From GCA-002780795 sp964545385 (lineage in GTDB: Bacteria > Patescibacteriota > Microgenomatia > UBA1406 > GWC2-37-13): a stretch of DNA of 64,000 nucleotides. The notes beneath the pieces are model-generated. The model saw nothing but the letters and a program-made list of their open reading frames with translations. It was not told the origin of the DNA and searched no databases. The stretch covers positions 1 to 64,000 of the forward strand of contig CAZJFG010000003.1 in assembly GCA_964545385.1 (NCBI GenBank), read 5' to 3'. Below, one piece after another: positions 42,483-51,527 of the stretch (positions are counted from its first letter, which is position 1; every line of letters begins with the position of its first letter). A program made the position numbers and the translations under genes.

Positions 42483-43490
42483 TTATTGGTTTTCAGGCTT
42501 TGAGGTTTTTTTAATAATGACAATAATTATGAAAATAGCGATAATAAGAGCAGCCATGAATTTTAATGGTAGAGCGATAAATGTTGTCGAGGCAGAAAGA
42601 ATTGGTGTTCCCGTACCAAAATTGAGTGAAGTGGAGAGTTTATACTGACCGACAAAAAAACCGGAAAGAAGTAAGGTAACAGGCTTGGTATAAGAAAAAG
42701 AAGCTGAGGGAGTGGCAACAAGTTGTCTTTGAGACTGGGAGAGAATGTTTTGTGGAAAAATATCAAAGTTTGCTTTTTCGCCGAAGTTACCGACAAGTTT
42801 AATTTCACCTTGAGGTTTTATCATGTTTTTACCGTTATTTGAAACGACAAGGACAACTGGAATCTTATCCGTACTCTCAAAAAAATTATAAGTGTTACCG
42901 AAAAGTCTAAATTTTACTTTCGCCAAAACATCAAAAAGGCTAATCTTTCCTTTTAAATCCAAATTTCCATCATTTGTAACAGTAATTAAAATATTGCTTC
43001 CGATTGAGGCTTTGGCGCGCCCTGTACTAATACCCTCTTGAGCAGGCGGCGGTTGAGTTTCTGCAAGGAAAGTGTAATAATAATCGCCTTCAGGCGCACC
43101 TTCCGGAACCCGAATTCGCAATAAAAGTTGCTGAGAACCACTTGATTTTAAAAAAAACGACTGCTCAAGTTGGATCTCTGAGTTGTCAAGATCAAAACGC
43201 ACCGGCCCATCAAATTCCGGTTTGATTTTTACATTACCAAAGTTATCTTTTGCTTCAAAAGGTAAGATCTTGGACTTAAGGATTACCGGATCACCGTAGT
43301 TATCCAACTTATAAGCGATCAATACCGATTTACCTGGTTTTACCACAAGTTCGACTATGGGTGGAGAAATTGCCAAAGAAACTTTTTGGGCATTTGCTTC
43401 GCTTAAATTAAAAGTTAAGAGTATAAAGTTCAAAGTTAAGGTAATCAAAAACCATTTGCCAATTTTGAATTTAAAGTTGCGGTTTTGCAT
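42483..43490 (-). CDS. Membrane-anchored Ig-like (DUF916-like) surface protein
   Basis: 335 residues. Hydrophobic signal (WFLITLTLNFILLTFNLSEANA), then VSLAISPPIVELVVKPGKSVLIAYKLDN, a beta-rich exported body (about 30-300), and one membrane helix near the end (FMAALIIAIFIIIVIIKK). Paralogue of 36701-37693 but without its coiled-coil tail. The first residues (MQNRNFKFKIGKW) are encoded by spacer-type repeat sequence. It directly follows the exported protein at 43504-44301 (13 bases), the same surface-protein/DUF916-like pairing as at 36701-39226. Confidence 0.75.
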   Translation of the reverse strand: MQNRNFKFKIGKWFLITLTLNFILLTFNLSEANAQKVSLAISPPIVELVVKPGKSVLIAYKLDNYGDPVILKSKILPFEAKDNFGNVKIKPEFDGPVRFDLDNSEIQLEQSFFLKSSGSQQLLLRIRVPEGAPEGDYYYTFLAETQPPPAQEGISTGRAKASIGSNILITVTNDGNLDLKGKISLFDVLAKVKFRLFGNTYNFFESTDKIPVVLVVSNNGKNMIKPQGEIKLVGNFGEKANFDIFPQNILSQSQRQLVATPSASFSYTKPVTLLLSGFFVGQYKLSTSLNFGTGTPILSASTTFIALPLKFMAALIIAIFIIIVIIKKTSKPENQ

Positions 43491-43503
43491 TTTGATTTTT
43501 GAT

Positions 43504-44301
43504 TTAGTAACTCGGTGTTGCTACAAAATTAATAATTGTCTGGTATGAACCGGCCGGTTGAGCAGTATCAATATTCAATTTAAAGGTTAAGGTTGATTGA
43601 TGTTCTATATCTTTTGGTTTTGATGAAAGATCAACCGTGACATCAGGGCTGCTCATTACAACCGCAGGATCTTCAAAGAACGAAAGGTCGGGAAAAGGGC
43701 GAAAACAAGTATCGCCACAGGTTTTAAAGGTGTCAGGAATATCTTCATCAGACATTTTGTAACCAAAACCGGTTGTATCCGGACTTATCCAGACTCCGGC
43801 CTCAGATTCCGTACATTGATTTGGTCCGCAACCGGCATCACAACAGGTATCTTCGATATGATTTGTTCCATCGAGTGTAGCCAGTCTTTCGTTTTCCGCA
43901 ACAGTTACCTGGTACTGGCCGCCTCCACCAAAAGAGACGGTAAGGTTAATCGTTGCCGTTTCCGGGCTGTTTGGTAAAATTTCATCAAAATCGATTCTTG
44001 TATCTGAAATTGTGAATGAAAATGGGACAATAGAGTGAATATATTGAAAACCTGCCTTTAAAATATAGCCGCTCGAGGAAAACTCCATAGCTGCAGTCTG
44101 ACCCAAAGTGTCCGAAAGCAGATTACCGCTTGTTGGCGATTCTAGTCCGCTTGCGCCGCCAATATTAATATTACCCATCTGGATTCTGTAGTCATTTGAG
44201 TTCATCTCAAAAGCAGAAATACCACGAGCAAGTAGAAAATACCAAGTAGAAAGTATGCAAAAAATGCAGACGATTTTTATACTTAATACTGGATACTTCA
44301 T
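43504..44301 (-). CDS. Exported beta-rich surface protein related to the duplicated pair
   Basis: 265 residues. Signal (IKIVCIFCILSTWYFLLA), then a domain with YRIQMGNINIGGASGLESPTSGNLLSDTLGQTA, cysteine pairs (TCCDAGCGPNQC, TCGDTC), and the end PAGSYQTIINFVATPSY. The end and the TTGFGY segment match the proteins at 35146 and 37697 (PAGSYQTRIYYVAYGTF, TTGFGYSIENI), so the three form a family with a common C-terminal module. Followed by the DUF916-like gene at 42483. Function unknown; likely envelope-exposed. Confidence 0.75.
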   Translation of the reverse strand: MKYPVLSIKIVCIFCILSTWYFLLARGISAFEMNSNDYRIQMGNINIGGASGLESPTSGNLLSDTLGQTAAMEFSSSGYILKAGFQYIHSIVPFSFTISDTRIDFDEILPNSPETATINLTVSFGGGGQYQVTVAENERLATLDGTNHIEDTCCDAGCGPNQCTESEAGVWISPDTTGFGYKMSDEDIPDTFKTCGDTCFRPFPDLSFFEDPAVVMSSPDVTVDLSSKPKDIEHQSTLTFKLNIDTAQPAGSYQTIINFVATPSY

Positions 44302-44309
44302 ACTAAATA

Positions 44310-44942
44310 CTATTTATCCTCAAACTCCTCAATGAGCTTTTCCATTCTACGGACGTTTGTTTTTATATCGTGGAGTTGGTGATCACCGATAAAATTTTCA
44401 ACCGCTTCCTTAATATTTTTCAGATGGTTTTTGAGCATTAATGATAAAAATAAATAGGTTTCTTTTTTTTGATTTTGAGCTTTGAACTTTGAGTTTTGAG
44501 CTTCTTCATACTCTTTTCCCATAAACATGGCAAACGGTGATAAAAATGCTAAAGAGATAATCGGCAAAATCTGACCAAAGCTTTGATTTTCCGGAAGACC
44601 GATCAGAAGAAAAATAATCAAAGCGATAGTTGTTGTAAGTGAAATAACTGGTTCCAAAAGCAAAGAGAGTGAGAAAAGTAAAAAGTAAACCAAGAAAAAA
44701 AAGGGCGATTCGACTCCTCCGGTCGTATTAATTATAGATAGAGTGATAAGTGTGAAGATAACCGATTCAATCAATCGCGAATGGATATTTTTAGGAACAA
44801 GGTATTTTTTCGAAAGAAAAAGAATAATAAAAAGTCCCGCGGCAATTTGAAGATCGTATTGAGCTAAACTAGTTTTAGGAAGAATAAAAGAAAAAACTAT
44901 AGTAAAAACAAGAACTAAAGCATGGACGATTTCATTTGTCAT
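44310..44942 (-). CDS. Five-helix membrane protein, sensor-kinase-like N-terminus only
   Basis: 210 residues. Five hydrophobic segments (about 7-25, 34-48, 58-75, 82-113, 122-140) then a cytoplasmic helical tail (LFLSLMLKNHLKNIKEAVENF..DIKTNVRRMEKLIEEF). The layout resembles the input domain of a membrane histidine kinase, but there is no ATPase domain and no clear H-box, so this is only a likeness. The junction between helices and tail, EAQNSKFKAQNQKKE, is encoded by the 7-base-period repeat (44470-44515). Function unknown. Confidence 0.65.
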   Translation of the reverse strand: MTNEIVHALVLVFTIVFSFILPKTSLAQYDLQIAAGLFIILFLSKKYLVPKNIHSRLIESVIFTLITLSIINTTGGVESPFFFLVYFLLFSLSLLLEPVISLTTTIALIIFLLIGLPENQSFGQILPIISLAFLSPFAMFMGKEYEEAQNSKFKAQNQKKETYLFLSLMLKNHLKNIKEAVENFIGDHQLHDIKTNVRRMEKLIEEFEDK

Positions 44943-45040
44943 AAGATAGTATTTAGTATAAAGTATTCATTATTCAGTATAAAACAAAATTTACTATTTA
45001 TTCAGGATGCGGGATAATGTATACTACATACTGATAAAAT

Positions 45041-45241
45041 ATGGATAAAAAAGCATTTCAAAGTCCCGGCTTTGCTCAAGGAGTAATCGACGAGCTTAAA
45101 AAAGTGAGTTGGCCGACAAAAAAAGAAACGGTTCGTCTGACAACCATTGTTATTATTGTTACCTTGATTATCGGCCTATACATAGGTATAATAGATATTC
45201 TTCTGGCCAAGGGATTAGAAGTTGTTACTAAATTTAGATAA
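45041..45241 (+). CDS. secE: Preprotein translocase subunit SecE
   Basis: 66 residues with one membrane helix (RLTTIVIIVTLIIGLYIGIIDILL) after the amphipathic cytoplasmic segment GFAQGVIDELKKVSWPTKKE, whose L-KKVxWPTxxE is diagnostic. Part of the SecYEG channel. First gene of the usual secE-nusG-rplK-rplA order. TATACT at about 45019 lies 22 bases upstream of the start and may be its -10 box. Confidence 0.95.
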   Translation: MDKKAFQSPGFAQGVIDELKKVSWPTKKETVRLTTIVIIVTLIIGLYIGIIDILLAKGLEVVTKFR

Positions 45242-45311
45242 TTATTGTATTACTTATTACGAATTGCGTACTAGAATTCGTAATTCGCAGTTTGTGATTA
45301 TTTAATTTATT
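45242..45311. repeat. Spacer of 'ttacgaatt' repeats
   Basis: The gap between secE and nusG is made of TTACTTATTACGAATTGCG, GAATTCGTAATTCGCAG and similar words. The same words appear inside the leuS coding frame near 63940-63980. Confidence 0.5.
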
Positions 45312-45899
45312 ATGGACACCAGTAAACAAGCAGAGGAAAAAAAGGCCGTTGAGCAGGTGGCTGCTACGGTAGGCGATAAAGGTCGATGGTACGTAATTCA
45401 CGTCCAGACCGGCTATGAGAACAAAGTCAAACAAGCTCTTGAGCAGAGAATAAAAAGTTTGGGAGTCGAGGAAAAAATCTTTAATGTCATTATTCCTATT
45501 CGCGACATTGTCGTTGTCAAAAGAGGTAAAAAAACCAAACAGACGGAAAAAGTTTTCCCGGGATATGTTTTGATAAAAATGATTCTTGATGACGATTCAT
45601 GGCTTGTTGTTCGGACAACCGAAGGAGTAACAGGTTTTGTTGGAGCAGGTCTTAAGCCGACTCCGATTTCGGATAAAGAAGTCGAGGCAATTATGAGATT
45701 TGTTGCCCAAGAACAGCCGAAGTTTAAAACAAAGTTTGTTGTTGGCGAGGCTGTCAAAATAATTGAAGGACCTTTCTCCGACTTTCTGGGAACAGTTGAA
45801 GGAGTAGATGACGAAAAAGGGAAAGTTAAGGTTTTAGTGTCGATTTTCGACCGCGAAACTCCGATGGAACTGGATTTTTTGCAAGTTGCTAAATTATAA
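45312..45899 (+). CDS. nusG: Transcription elongation/antitermination factor NusG
   Basis: 195 residues. NGN domain ([28 protein letters not shown] to [16 protein letters not shown], about 25-130) and a C-terminal KOW domain ([49 protein letters not shown]). The first 24 residues form a Glu/Lys-rich extension. Binds RNA polymerase and links to Rho (encoded at 11119) or ribosomal S10. Confidence 0.96.
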   Translation: MDTSKQAEEKKAVEQVAATVGDKGRWYVIHVQTGYENKVKQALEQRIKSLGVEEKIFNVIIPIRDIVVVKRGKKTKQTEKVFPGYVLIKMILDDDSWLVVRTTEGVTGFVGAGLKPTPISDKEVEAIMRFVAQEQPKFKTKFVVGEAVKIIEGPFSDFLGTVEGVDDEKGKVKVLVSIFDRETPMELDFLQVAKL

Positions 45900-45919
45900 A
45901 TTGTTGTTTAATAAAAATA

Positions 45920-46342
45920 ATGGCTAAAAAAGTAAAGGCAATTTTAAAGTTAAATCTTCCAGCAGGTGAGGCAACACCCGCTCCACCAGTCGGACCGGCA
46001 CTTGGGCAACATGGCGTACCAATCATGGATTTTATCAAGGAATACAACGCCAAAACTGCCAAACAAAAAGGTCAGGTAATCCCTGCGGTTATTACGGTTT
46101 ATGAAGACAGATCATTTACTTTTATCACAAAACTTCCACCTGTTGCTGCCTTAATCCTGAAAAAACTTGGAGTTGCTAAAGGTTCGGGTAAACCCAATAC
46201 CGAAAAAGTGGGTAAATTGACAAAGGCTCAGGTTGAGGAGATAGCTAAGGACAAGATGGCCGACTTTAATACCGATGAACTGGAGTCGGCAATGAATATT
46301 GTTCGTGGCACGGCCAGATCAATGGGCGTAGATACTGAATAA
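45920..46342 (+). CDS. rplK: Ribosomal protein uL11
   Basis: 140 residues, family-typical. [39 protein letters not shown] and [43 protein letters not shown] are conserved. Binds the GTPase-associated region of 23S rRNA. It lies 20 bases after nusG; no Shine-Dalgarno motif is visible before the start. Confidence 0.97.
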   Translation: MAKKVKAILKLNLPAGEATPAPPVGPALGQHGVPIMDFIKEYNAKTAKQKGQVIPAVITVYEDRSFTFITKLPPVAALILKKLGVAKGSGKPNTEKVGKLTKAQVEEIAKDKMADFNTDELESAMNIVRGTARSMGVDTE

Positions 46343-46369
46343 TTATTTATAATTTTTTATTTACAATAA

Positions 46370-47128
46370 ATGGGAAAAATTAAGACCAGATTGTTAGGTT
46401 TGGAAGAAGTTGAAGAAAAGCAAAAAAAAGAACAGAAAGAAAAAGCAAAACAAAAAAAATCTTCTGCTACCAAAGTTCAGGATGAGGAGGTAAAAAAGGA
46501 AACCAAAAAAACAAAAAAACCGACAGTTGCCCGAATCCGTGGGAAAAAATACCAGAAAGCGAAAAAAAAGATTGACCGGACAAAAAAATACTCAATTACC
46601 GAGGCAGTAAAAATCTTAAAAGAAATAAAATTTTCAGGTTTCAATGAGTCGGTCGAACTTCATTTAAATGTTGACAAAACCGGCTTAAAAGGAGAGGTTG
46701 AGTTACCTTATTCCACAGGTAAAACAATCCGTGTAAAGATCGTTGACGATAAGCTGCTTGTGGACCTTGAAAATGGAAAGATTGATTTTGATATTTTGAT
46801 TACTCATCCATCATATATGCCACGCTTGGCGCGATTCGCAAAAGTGCTTGGTCCAAAAGGTTTGATGCCTAATCCAAAAGTTGGTACAATCTCTTCAAAA
46901 CCAGAAGAAATAGTTAAGAAATTCGAAAAAGGACTTCTGCATTGGAAAACCGAACCAAAAGCTCCTCTTATTCATCAGCTGATTGGTAAGCTTTCTGACG
47001 ATGATAAAGCTTTGGTCGAAAATGCCAGTAAGTTTTTACAAGGGGTTGGGAAAACTCATATTTTGTCAGTCTATATCAAATCGTCAATGAGTCCCTCGAT
47101 TAAACTTGATCTCGAGAAAATTTTTTAA
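46370..47128 (+). CDS. rplA: Ribosomal protein uL1 with N-terminal extension
   Basis: 252 residues; the L1 domain covers about 68-250 (KYSITEAVKILKEIKFSGFNESVELHLNV, LPYSTGKTIRVKI, ARFAKVLGPKGLMPNPKVGTI). The N-terminus carries about 60 extra, extremely Lys-rich residues (KQKKEQKEKAKQKKSSATK) that probably contact rRNA. uL1 commonly represses its own operon by binding the mRNA; I did not identify such a site. The usual partners rplJ-rplL do not follow in this window. Confidence 0.95.
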   Translation: MGKIKTRLLGLEEVEEKQKKEQKEKAKQKKSSATKVQDEEVKKETKKTKKPTVARIRGKKYQKAKKKIDRTKKYSITEAVKILKEIKFSGFNESVELHLNVDKTGLKGEVELPYSTGKTIRVKIVDDKLLVDLENGKIDFDILITHPSYMPRLARFAKVLGPKGLMPNPKVGTISSKPEEIVKKFEKGLLHWKTEPKAPLIHQLIGKLSDDDKALVENASKFLQGVGKTHILSVYIKSSMSPSIKLDLEKIF

Positions 47129-47198
47129 GAAATTGACTTAATCGATTCAATTATTCTAATTATTAAAAAGTATCAATTTTTTATAGTAAACTAATAGA

Positions 47199-47690
47199 AT
47201 GGATAAGGGAGATGATTATTTGAATTTTTGGAATTACCTTTCGCAGAACCTGAAAGACCTAATGCAAGAAGGGCAGTATATGATGCGTGATGTTCTGGGG
47301 GATCAAGTACACCATACATTTAAAGATTATTCTTTTATTGTTTTTCCATTTGCCAAAGCCTATGAGGGTTTTTTGAAACAACTGTTTAAAGATGCGGGTT
47401 TTATTTCTCATCTTGACTATATTTCCGATCATCTTCGTTTAGGAAAATTACTTTCTCCTAATTTGGTCAATCGCTTGGGCGAAAAATCCCTGTATAAAAA
47501 AATTACAAAATACTCTTCCCAGGAGCTCGCAGATAAAATTTGGCAGACATGGAAAATTGGTCGTAATCAAATCTTTCACTACTATCCTCATAATATAAAA
47601 GCCTTGAACTATATTGAATCAGAGGCGATTGTCAATAAAATTATTCAAACAATGGAAGAAACATATTCTAAATTTAAAAAAATAATATGA
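47199..47690 (+). CDS. HEPN-like protein with RNxxxH motif (RnlA-like fold suspected)
   Basis: 163 residues, mostly helical. YSFIVFPFAKAYEGFLKQLFKDAGFI (about 47-72) and WKIGRNQIFHYYPHN (about 127-141). R-N-x3-H is the active-site motif of HEPN RNases, and the first segment resembles the C-terminal domain of RnlA/RNase LS-type toxins. No antitoxin-like partner is adjacent; the next gene, a P-type ATPase, overlaps by four bases (ATGA), so they are coupled. RNase activity is an inference from the motif. Confidence 0.6.
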   Translation: MDKGDDYLNFWNYLSQNLKDLMQEGQYMMRDVLGDQVHHTFKDYSFIVFPFAKAYEGFLKQLFKDAGFISHLDYISDHLRLGKLLSPNLVNRLGEKSLYKKITKYSSQELADKIWQTWKIGRNQIFHYYPHNIKALNYIESEAIVNKIIQTMEETYSKFKKII

Positions 47691-50137
47691 GAGGGTTAAG
47701 CAATCATCAAGCAAGCCAACTTCTAAAAAAATTTGGATTAAATATCATTTCGGAAGAAAAGAAAAAACCATTATATCTTAAATTTCTTGAACAGTTTAAT
47801 AACTTCTTGACGATTCTTCTAATAGGTGCGGCAGTTGTTTCTTTTTTGATCGGCGAACAAATTGATGGCGGGTTAATTCTAACGATTGTTATTTTGAATG
47901 CTTTTTTTGGGATCTATCAGGAAGCCAAAGCCGAAGAGTCGATTGCCGCCCTTAAAAAAATGACAGTGACAAAAATCCGGGTTATCCGAGACGGTCAGGA
48001 ATCTGAGATAGAAAGCCAGTATTTGGTGCCGGGCGACATAATTTTTATTGAAGAAGGGACAAAAATTCCGGCCGACGGCAAAATTGTTGAGTTGATGCAT
48101 CTTGAAATCAACGAAGCGGCTCTTACAGGCGAGTCCTTACCGGTTGTCAAGAAAAAGGGAGATGAGATTTTTTCCGGAACAATTGTCGCCAAAGGCCGAG
48201 GCTATATTGAGATTACAAAAACCGGTATGGAAACAAAATTTGGAAAGATTGCTAAAAATCTAAGTGTAATTGATAGGACAAAAACACCGCTTCAAAAGAA
48301 ACTCGAAGACCTAACCCGTCAGATTGGGATTATTGGTATTATTATTTCCGTCCTTGTTTTTATTCTATCAATTCTGCGCGGCGATGGATATTTTCCAGGG
48401 TTTTTACTGGCTGTGTCTTTGGCGGTTGCGGTTGTTCCGGAAGGATTGCCGGCTGTGATGACGATTACTTTGGCAATCGGTATCAAAGAAATGGCCAAAA
48501 AAAAAGCGATCGTGAGAAAACTGTCTGCTATTGAAGCTTTAGGCAGTGTCACCCTTATTGCTACAGATAAAACAGGAACACTTACAACCAACAAAATGCA
48601 GGTGAAGGAAGTTTTCATCAATGGACAAGTATATCCGATAAATAAATTGCCGTCACTCAGCGACCAGGCTTTTTCATATTTGGTTCTCAACGGAATTTTA
48701 TGCTCGACCTCATCTTTGGTTTATGTACATGATCATGGAACCTGGGACGTACTTGGCGATCCGACCGAAGGCGCTCTTTTATATCTTGCCCAAAAAGCTG
48801 GTTTATTAGTTGATATGGTTCGGAAAGAATGGAGAAAAATAGATGAAAAACCTTTTGATAGTGTGACAAAATTGATGAGTGTTGAGGTTGAGAAACATTC
48901 AAAGATGATTTTTACTAAAGGTGCGCCAGAGTCGATTCTTGAAATTTGCGATCAGATTCAAATTGGCAGACTAACTGAAAAACTTACGGACGGAAAAAGA
49001 GAAATCATAGAAAACCAGGTAGAACGTTGGGCGTCAAAAGGTCTAAGAGTTTTGGCTTTTGCCAAAGATAACGCATTTTTAGGAATGGTAGCTATCCATG
49101 ATGCACCTCGGCCCGAAGTAATTACTGCTCTTAAAAAAACAAAAACTGCTGGAATAAAAGTTGTTATGATTACGGGTGATAATAAAAAAACCGCTGAGGC
49201 GATTGGTGTTTTAACCGGTCTTATCCAAGAAGGAGATGATATATTAACCGGATCTCAGATTGATGAATATAACGATAAAGATTTATTAAAAATACTTCCT
49301 AAGGTAAAAATCTTTGCCCGAACCAATCCATTCCAAAAACACCGAATTGTAAAACTTTTCCAGAAGCTTGGTGAGGTTGTGGCAGTTACAGGCGATGGAG
49401 TAAACGACGCCATTGCTCTTAAACAATCGGATGTTGGAGTGGCTATGGGTTTGATCGGAACAGATGTTGCCCGGGAAACGGCAGATATGGTAATAACAGA
49501 TGATAATTTTGCAACTATAGTGAATGCCATTGATGAGGGCAGGAATATTATCAAAAACATTAAAAATGCCATTAAATATTTATTATCATGCAATATTACC
49601 GAGGGAATGTCTTTAATGGGATCTTTAATTATTGGGATTAATCATCTTTTTTACCCGATCCAACTTCTTTATATAAACTTGATTACCGACGGCCTTCCTG
49701 CTTTATCTTTGGCTTTTTCACCAAAAAATCCTCATCTGATGTCTGAAAATCCGGATAAAGAACTTACTCTTTTAAAAAGAAACGACAAAAAATATATTTT
49801 TTCGGTTGGACTTATTGGAACAGTTTTGGTTTTATGTACTTATTTTACTCATGGTAAAACTGCAGCGTTTACCGTTTTGACTCTGATTCAACCTTTTATT
49901 TTAGTTGACTTGTGGTTATCTCACCAGTCGCTTAAAAGGAATATGCCGCTTTTGAAGAAACCGATTTTTTTGATATCTTTTGTCTTTCCTTTTATTATTC
50001 AGTGTTTTATTATTAGATCCTCGACAGCTGCCAGTTTATTTAAGATCCAACCGATTAATTTCACAAACTATCTACAACTTGTTGCGATTTCATTTTTGGC
50101 TTTGGTTGGGATTAAGTTAATAAAAAAAATTATTTAG
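47687..50137 (+). CDS. Cation P-type ATPase, Ca2+ (SERCA/PMCA-like) type
   Basis: 816 residues. N-terminal cation-ATPase domain (LSNHQASQLLKKFGLN), TGES actuator loop (EAALTGESLPV), phosphorylation site ATDKTGTLTTNKM, and GDGVNDAIALKQSDVGVAMG. Ion-site residues of SERCA type are present: VVPEGLPA in helix 4, CNITEGMS in helix 5, and NLITDGLPAL in helix 6. This supports Ca2+ export, though related Na+/K+ pumps cannot be excluded. Slightly short for the family. Overlaps the HEPN-like gene by four bases at the start and the GGDEF gene by 21 bases at the convergent end. Confidence 0.92.
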   Translation: MRGLSNHQASQLLKKFGLNIISEEKKKPLYLKFLEQFNNFLTILLIGAAVVSFLIGEQIDGGLILTIVILNAFFGIYQEAKAEESIAALKKMTVTKIRVIRDGQESEIESQYLVPGDIIFIEEGTKIPADGKIVELMHLEINEAALTGESLPVVKKKGDEIFSGTIVAKGRGYIEITKTGMETKFGKIAKNLSVIDRTKTPLQKKLEDLTRQIGIIGIIISVLVFILSILRGDGYFPGFLLAVSLAVAVVPEGLPAVMTITLAIGIKEMAKKKAIVRKLSAIEALGSVTLIATDKTGTLTTNKMQVKEVFINGQVYPINKLPSLSDQAFSYLVLNGILCSTSSLVYVHDHGTWDVLGDPTEGALLYLAQKAGLLVDMVRKEWRKIDEKPFDSVTKLMSVEVEKHSKMIFTKGAPESILEICDQIQIGRLTEKLTDGKREIIENQVERWASKGLRVLAFAKDNAFLGMVAIHDAPRPEVITALKKTKTAGIKVVMITGDNKKTAEAIGVLTGLIQEGDDILTGSQIDEYNDKDLLKILPKVKIFARTNPFQKHRIVKLFQKLGEVVAVTGDGVNDAIALKQSDVGVAMGLIGTDVARETADMVITDDNFATIVNAIDEGRNIIKNIKNAIKYLLSCNITEGMSLMGSLIIGINHLFYPIQLLYINLITDGLPALSLAFSPKNPHLMSENPDKELTLLKRNDKKYIFSVGLIGTVLVLCTYFTHGKTAAFTVLTLIQPFILVDLWLSHQSLKRNMPLLKKPIFLISFVFPFIIQCFIIRSSTAASLFKIQPINFTNYLQLVAISFLALVGIKLIKKII

Positions 50138-50962
50138 TTCTATTTGTTTTGTTTTCTGTTTTTCATTATACATTTTTGCATCGGCACGTTCAATTCCTTT
50201 TGAAATTTGGTCCGAAGGAACAAGTACGCCACCAAAAGAAAACATAAGGCAAAGTTTATAAGTATCATTAAATTCATCTAATTTAGTTTTAACTATTTTT
50301 AATTTTGCTTTCAATTGGGCATGGTTGATATTTTGAATAAAAACGACAAATTCATCTCCCCCATAGCGGTAGATTTCATCTTCATCACGAAAATTTAGTT
50401 TTAAAAAATCAGCAGCATATCGAATATAATTATCTCCCGTTTGATGACCAAAAAGATCATTAATTTTTTTTAATGAGTCAATATCGCCAATAACAATGCC
50501 GATATTTTTAATCTTTTGTTTTTTCAATTCTTCGATCTTTTTTTCAAGAGCAAATTTGTTTAGAAGACCGGTTAGACTATCATGAGTTGCTTGATATTCA
50601 AGTTTTTGTATTTGTTTAGTTTCAGGGGTTACGTCAAAAACCTGATGTGACACACCACGGTTACCTTCATGGTCGTCAAAAAGACTGGAATCAATATCAA
50701 AAAGGATATCATTATTATTTGAGTCTTTTTTTATAATTTGTCTTGTCGTAATAAGAGGTGGATTTTCCATATCGGCCGGACAGTTTGGACATTTAGCCAA
50801 ACCAAATAAAGCCTGAGCGCATATTTGGCCAACTTCAATTCCCAGCATTTTTTCTGCCGCAAAATTTACATATGCAATTTTTTGTTCCACACACGCAAAG
50901 ACACCATAAGGAGAAGAATCTATTGCTTTTTTTAAAATAGTGTTTTCTGGGTTTATAGGCAT
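50117..50962 (-). CDS. PAS-GGDEF diguanylate cyclase
   Basis: 281 residues from MPINPEN (start at 50962; six extra codons possible upstream). PAS domain about 8-115 (KKAIDSSPYGVFACVEQKIAYVNFAAEKMLG, containing KCPNCPAD, a CxxC that could bind metal or sense redox). GGDEF domain about 125-280 with THDSLTGLLNK, DIDSLKKINDLFGHQTGDN and the intact signature YRYGGDEFVVF, so it should make cyclic di-GMP. Soluble, no membrane segment. No EAL or PilZ protein was seen in the window. Confidence 0.9.
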   Translation of the reverse strand: MPINPENTILKKAIDSSPYGVFACVEQKIAYVNFAAEKMLGIEVGQICAQALFGLAKCPNCPADMENPPLITTRQIIKKDSNNNDILFDIDSSLFDDHEGNRGVSHQVFDVTPETKQIQKLEYQATHDSLTGLLNKFALEKKIEELKKQKIKNIGIVIGDIDSLKKINDLFGHQTGDNYIRYAADFLKLNFRDEDEIYRYGGDEFVVFIQNINHAQLKAKLKIVKTKLDEFNDTYKLCLMFSFGGVLVPSDQISKGIERADAKMYNEKQKTKQIELNNFFY

Positions 50963-51010
50963 CTTATTATAAGATAACAATTATAGCTGAAAAAAGGCTT
51001 AAAGACAACC

Positions 51011-51454
51011 TCATCTTCTTCCAAAATGAAGAACAATATAGTTACCGCAGCGGCCGACTCCAATTTCAGTATAGTCGGTTGAAAGAATATTTGTTTTGTG
51101 ACTTGGACTGTCCATCCAATTATTGATCATGGCACTATCATCGCTGAAATTTCGTGCAAGATTTTCTCCGGCCGTGTAAAAATTATACCCAGCCTTGGAA
51201 ATCCACCAATCAAAGGTATGGTCTGCCGGGTCGGTGTGAGACCAGTATCTTTTATCGTTTATATCGCAGGCTTTGTTGTTGGCGGAAAGATAAAGCTGCG
51301 AGTTTTCTTGAAGCGGGCCGAGCCCGTTTGCAATTCTTATTTTATTAAGCTGAGTGACTAAGGAGTCTGAGGCAATCGGTCCACCAACAAGTTGTATAAA
51401 AGTCAACATAAAGAAGATGATTATCAAAATTGGAGTTAGGAGTTTGCGAATCAT
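51011..51454 (-). CDS. Exported CAP-domain (SCP/PR1-like) protein
   Basis: 147 residues. Signal/anchor helix (LLTPILIIIFFMLTFIQLV), then a CAP domain: LVTQLNKIRIANGLGPLQENSQLYLSANNKACDINDKRYWSHTDP, GENLARNFSD, and NNWMDSPSHKTNILSTDYTEIGVGRCGNYIVLHFGR. The GENLA, W..SxxHxxN and EIGVG motifs and the two His are intact. Bacterial CAP proteins are extracellular and their function is mostly unknown. Next to the Crp/Fnr gene on the same strand (73 bases). Confidence 0.9.
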   Translation of the reverse strand: MIRKLLTPILIIIFFMLTFIQLVGGPIASDSLVTQLNKIRIANGLGPLQENSQLYLSANNKACDINDKRYWSHTDPADHTFDWWISKAGYNFYTAGENLARNFSDDSAMINNWMDSPSHKTNILSTDYTEIGVGRCGNYIVLHFGRR

Positions 51455-51527
51455 ATGTCATTAGGATAGGGTAAAAGGACATAGGAATCAGTTCTTTGGG
51501 CAACTTAGGTGCTTGAAGGAACAGATG

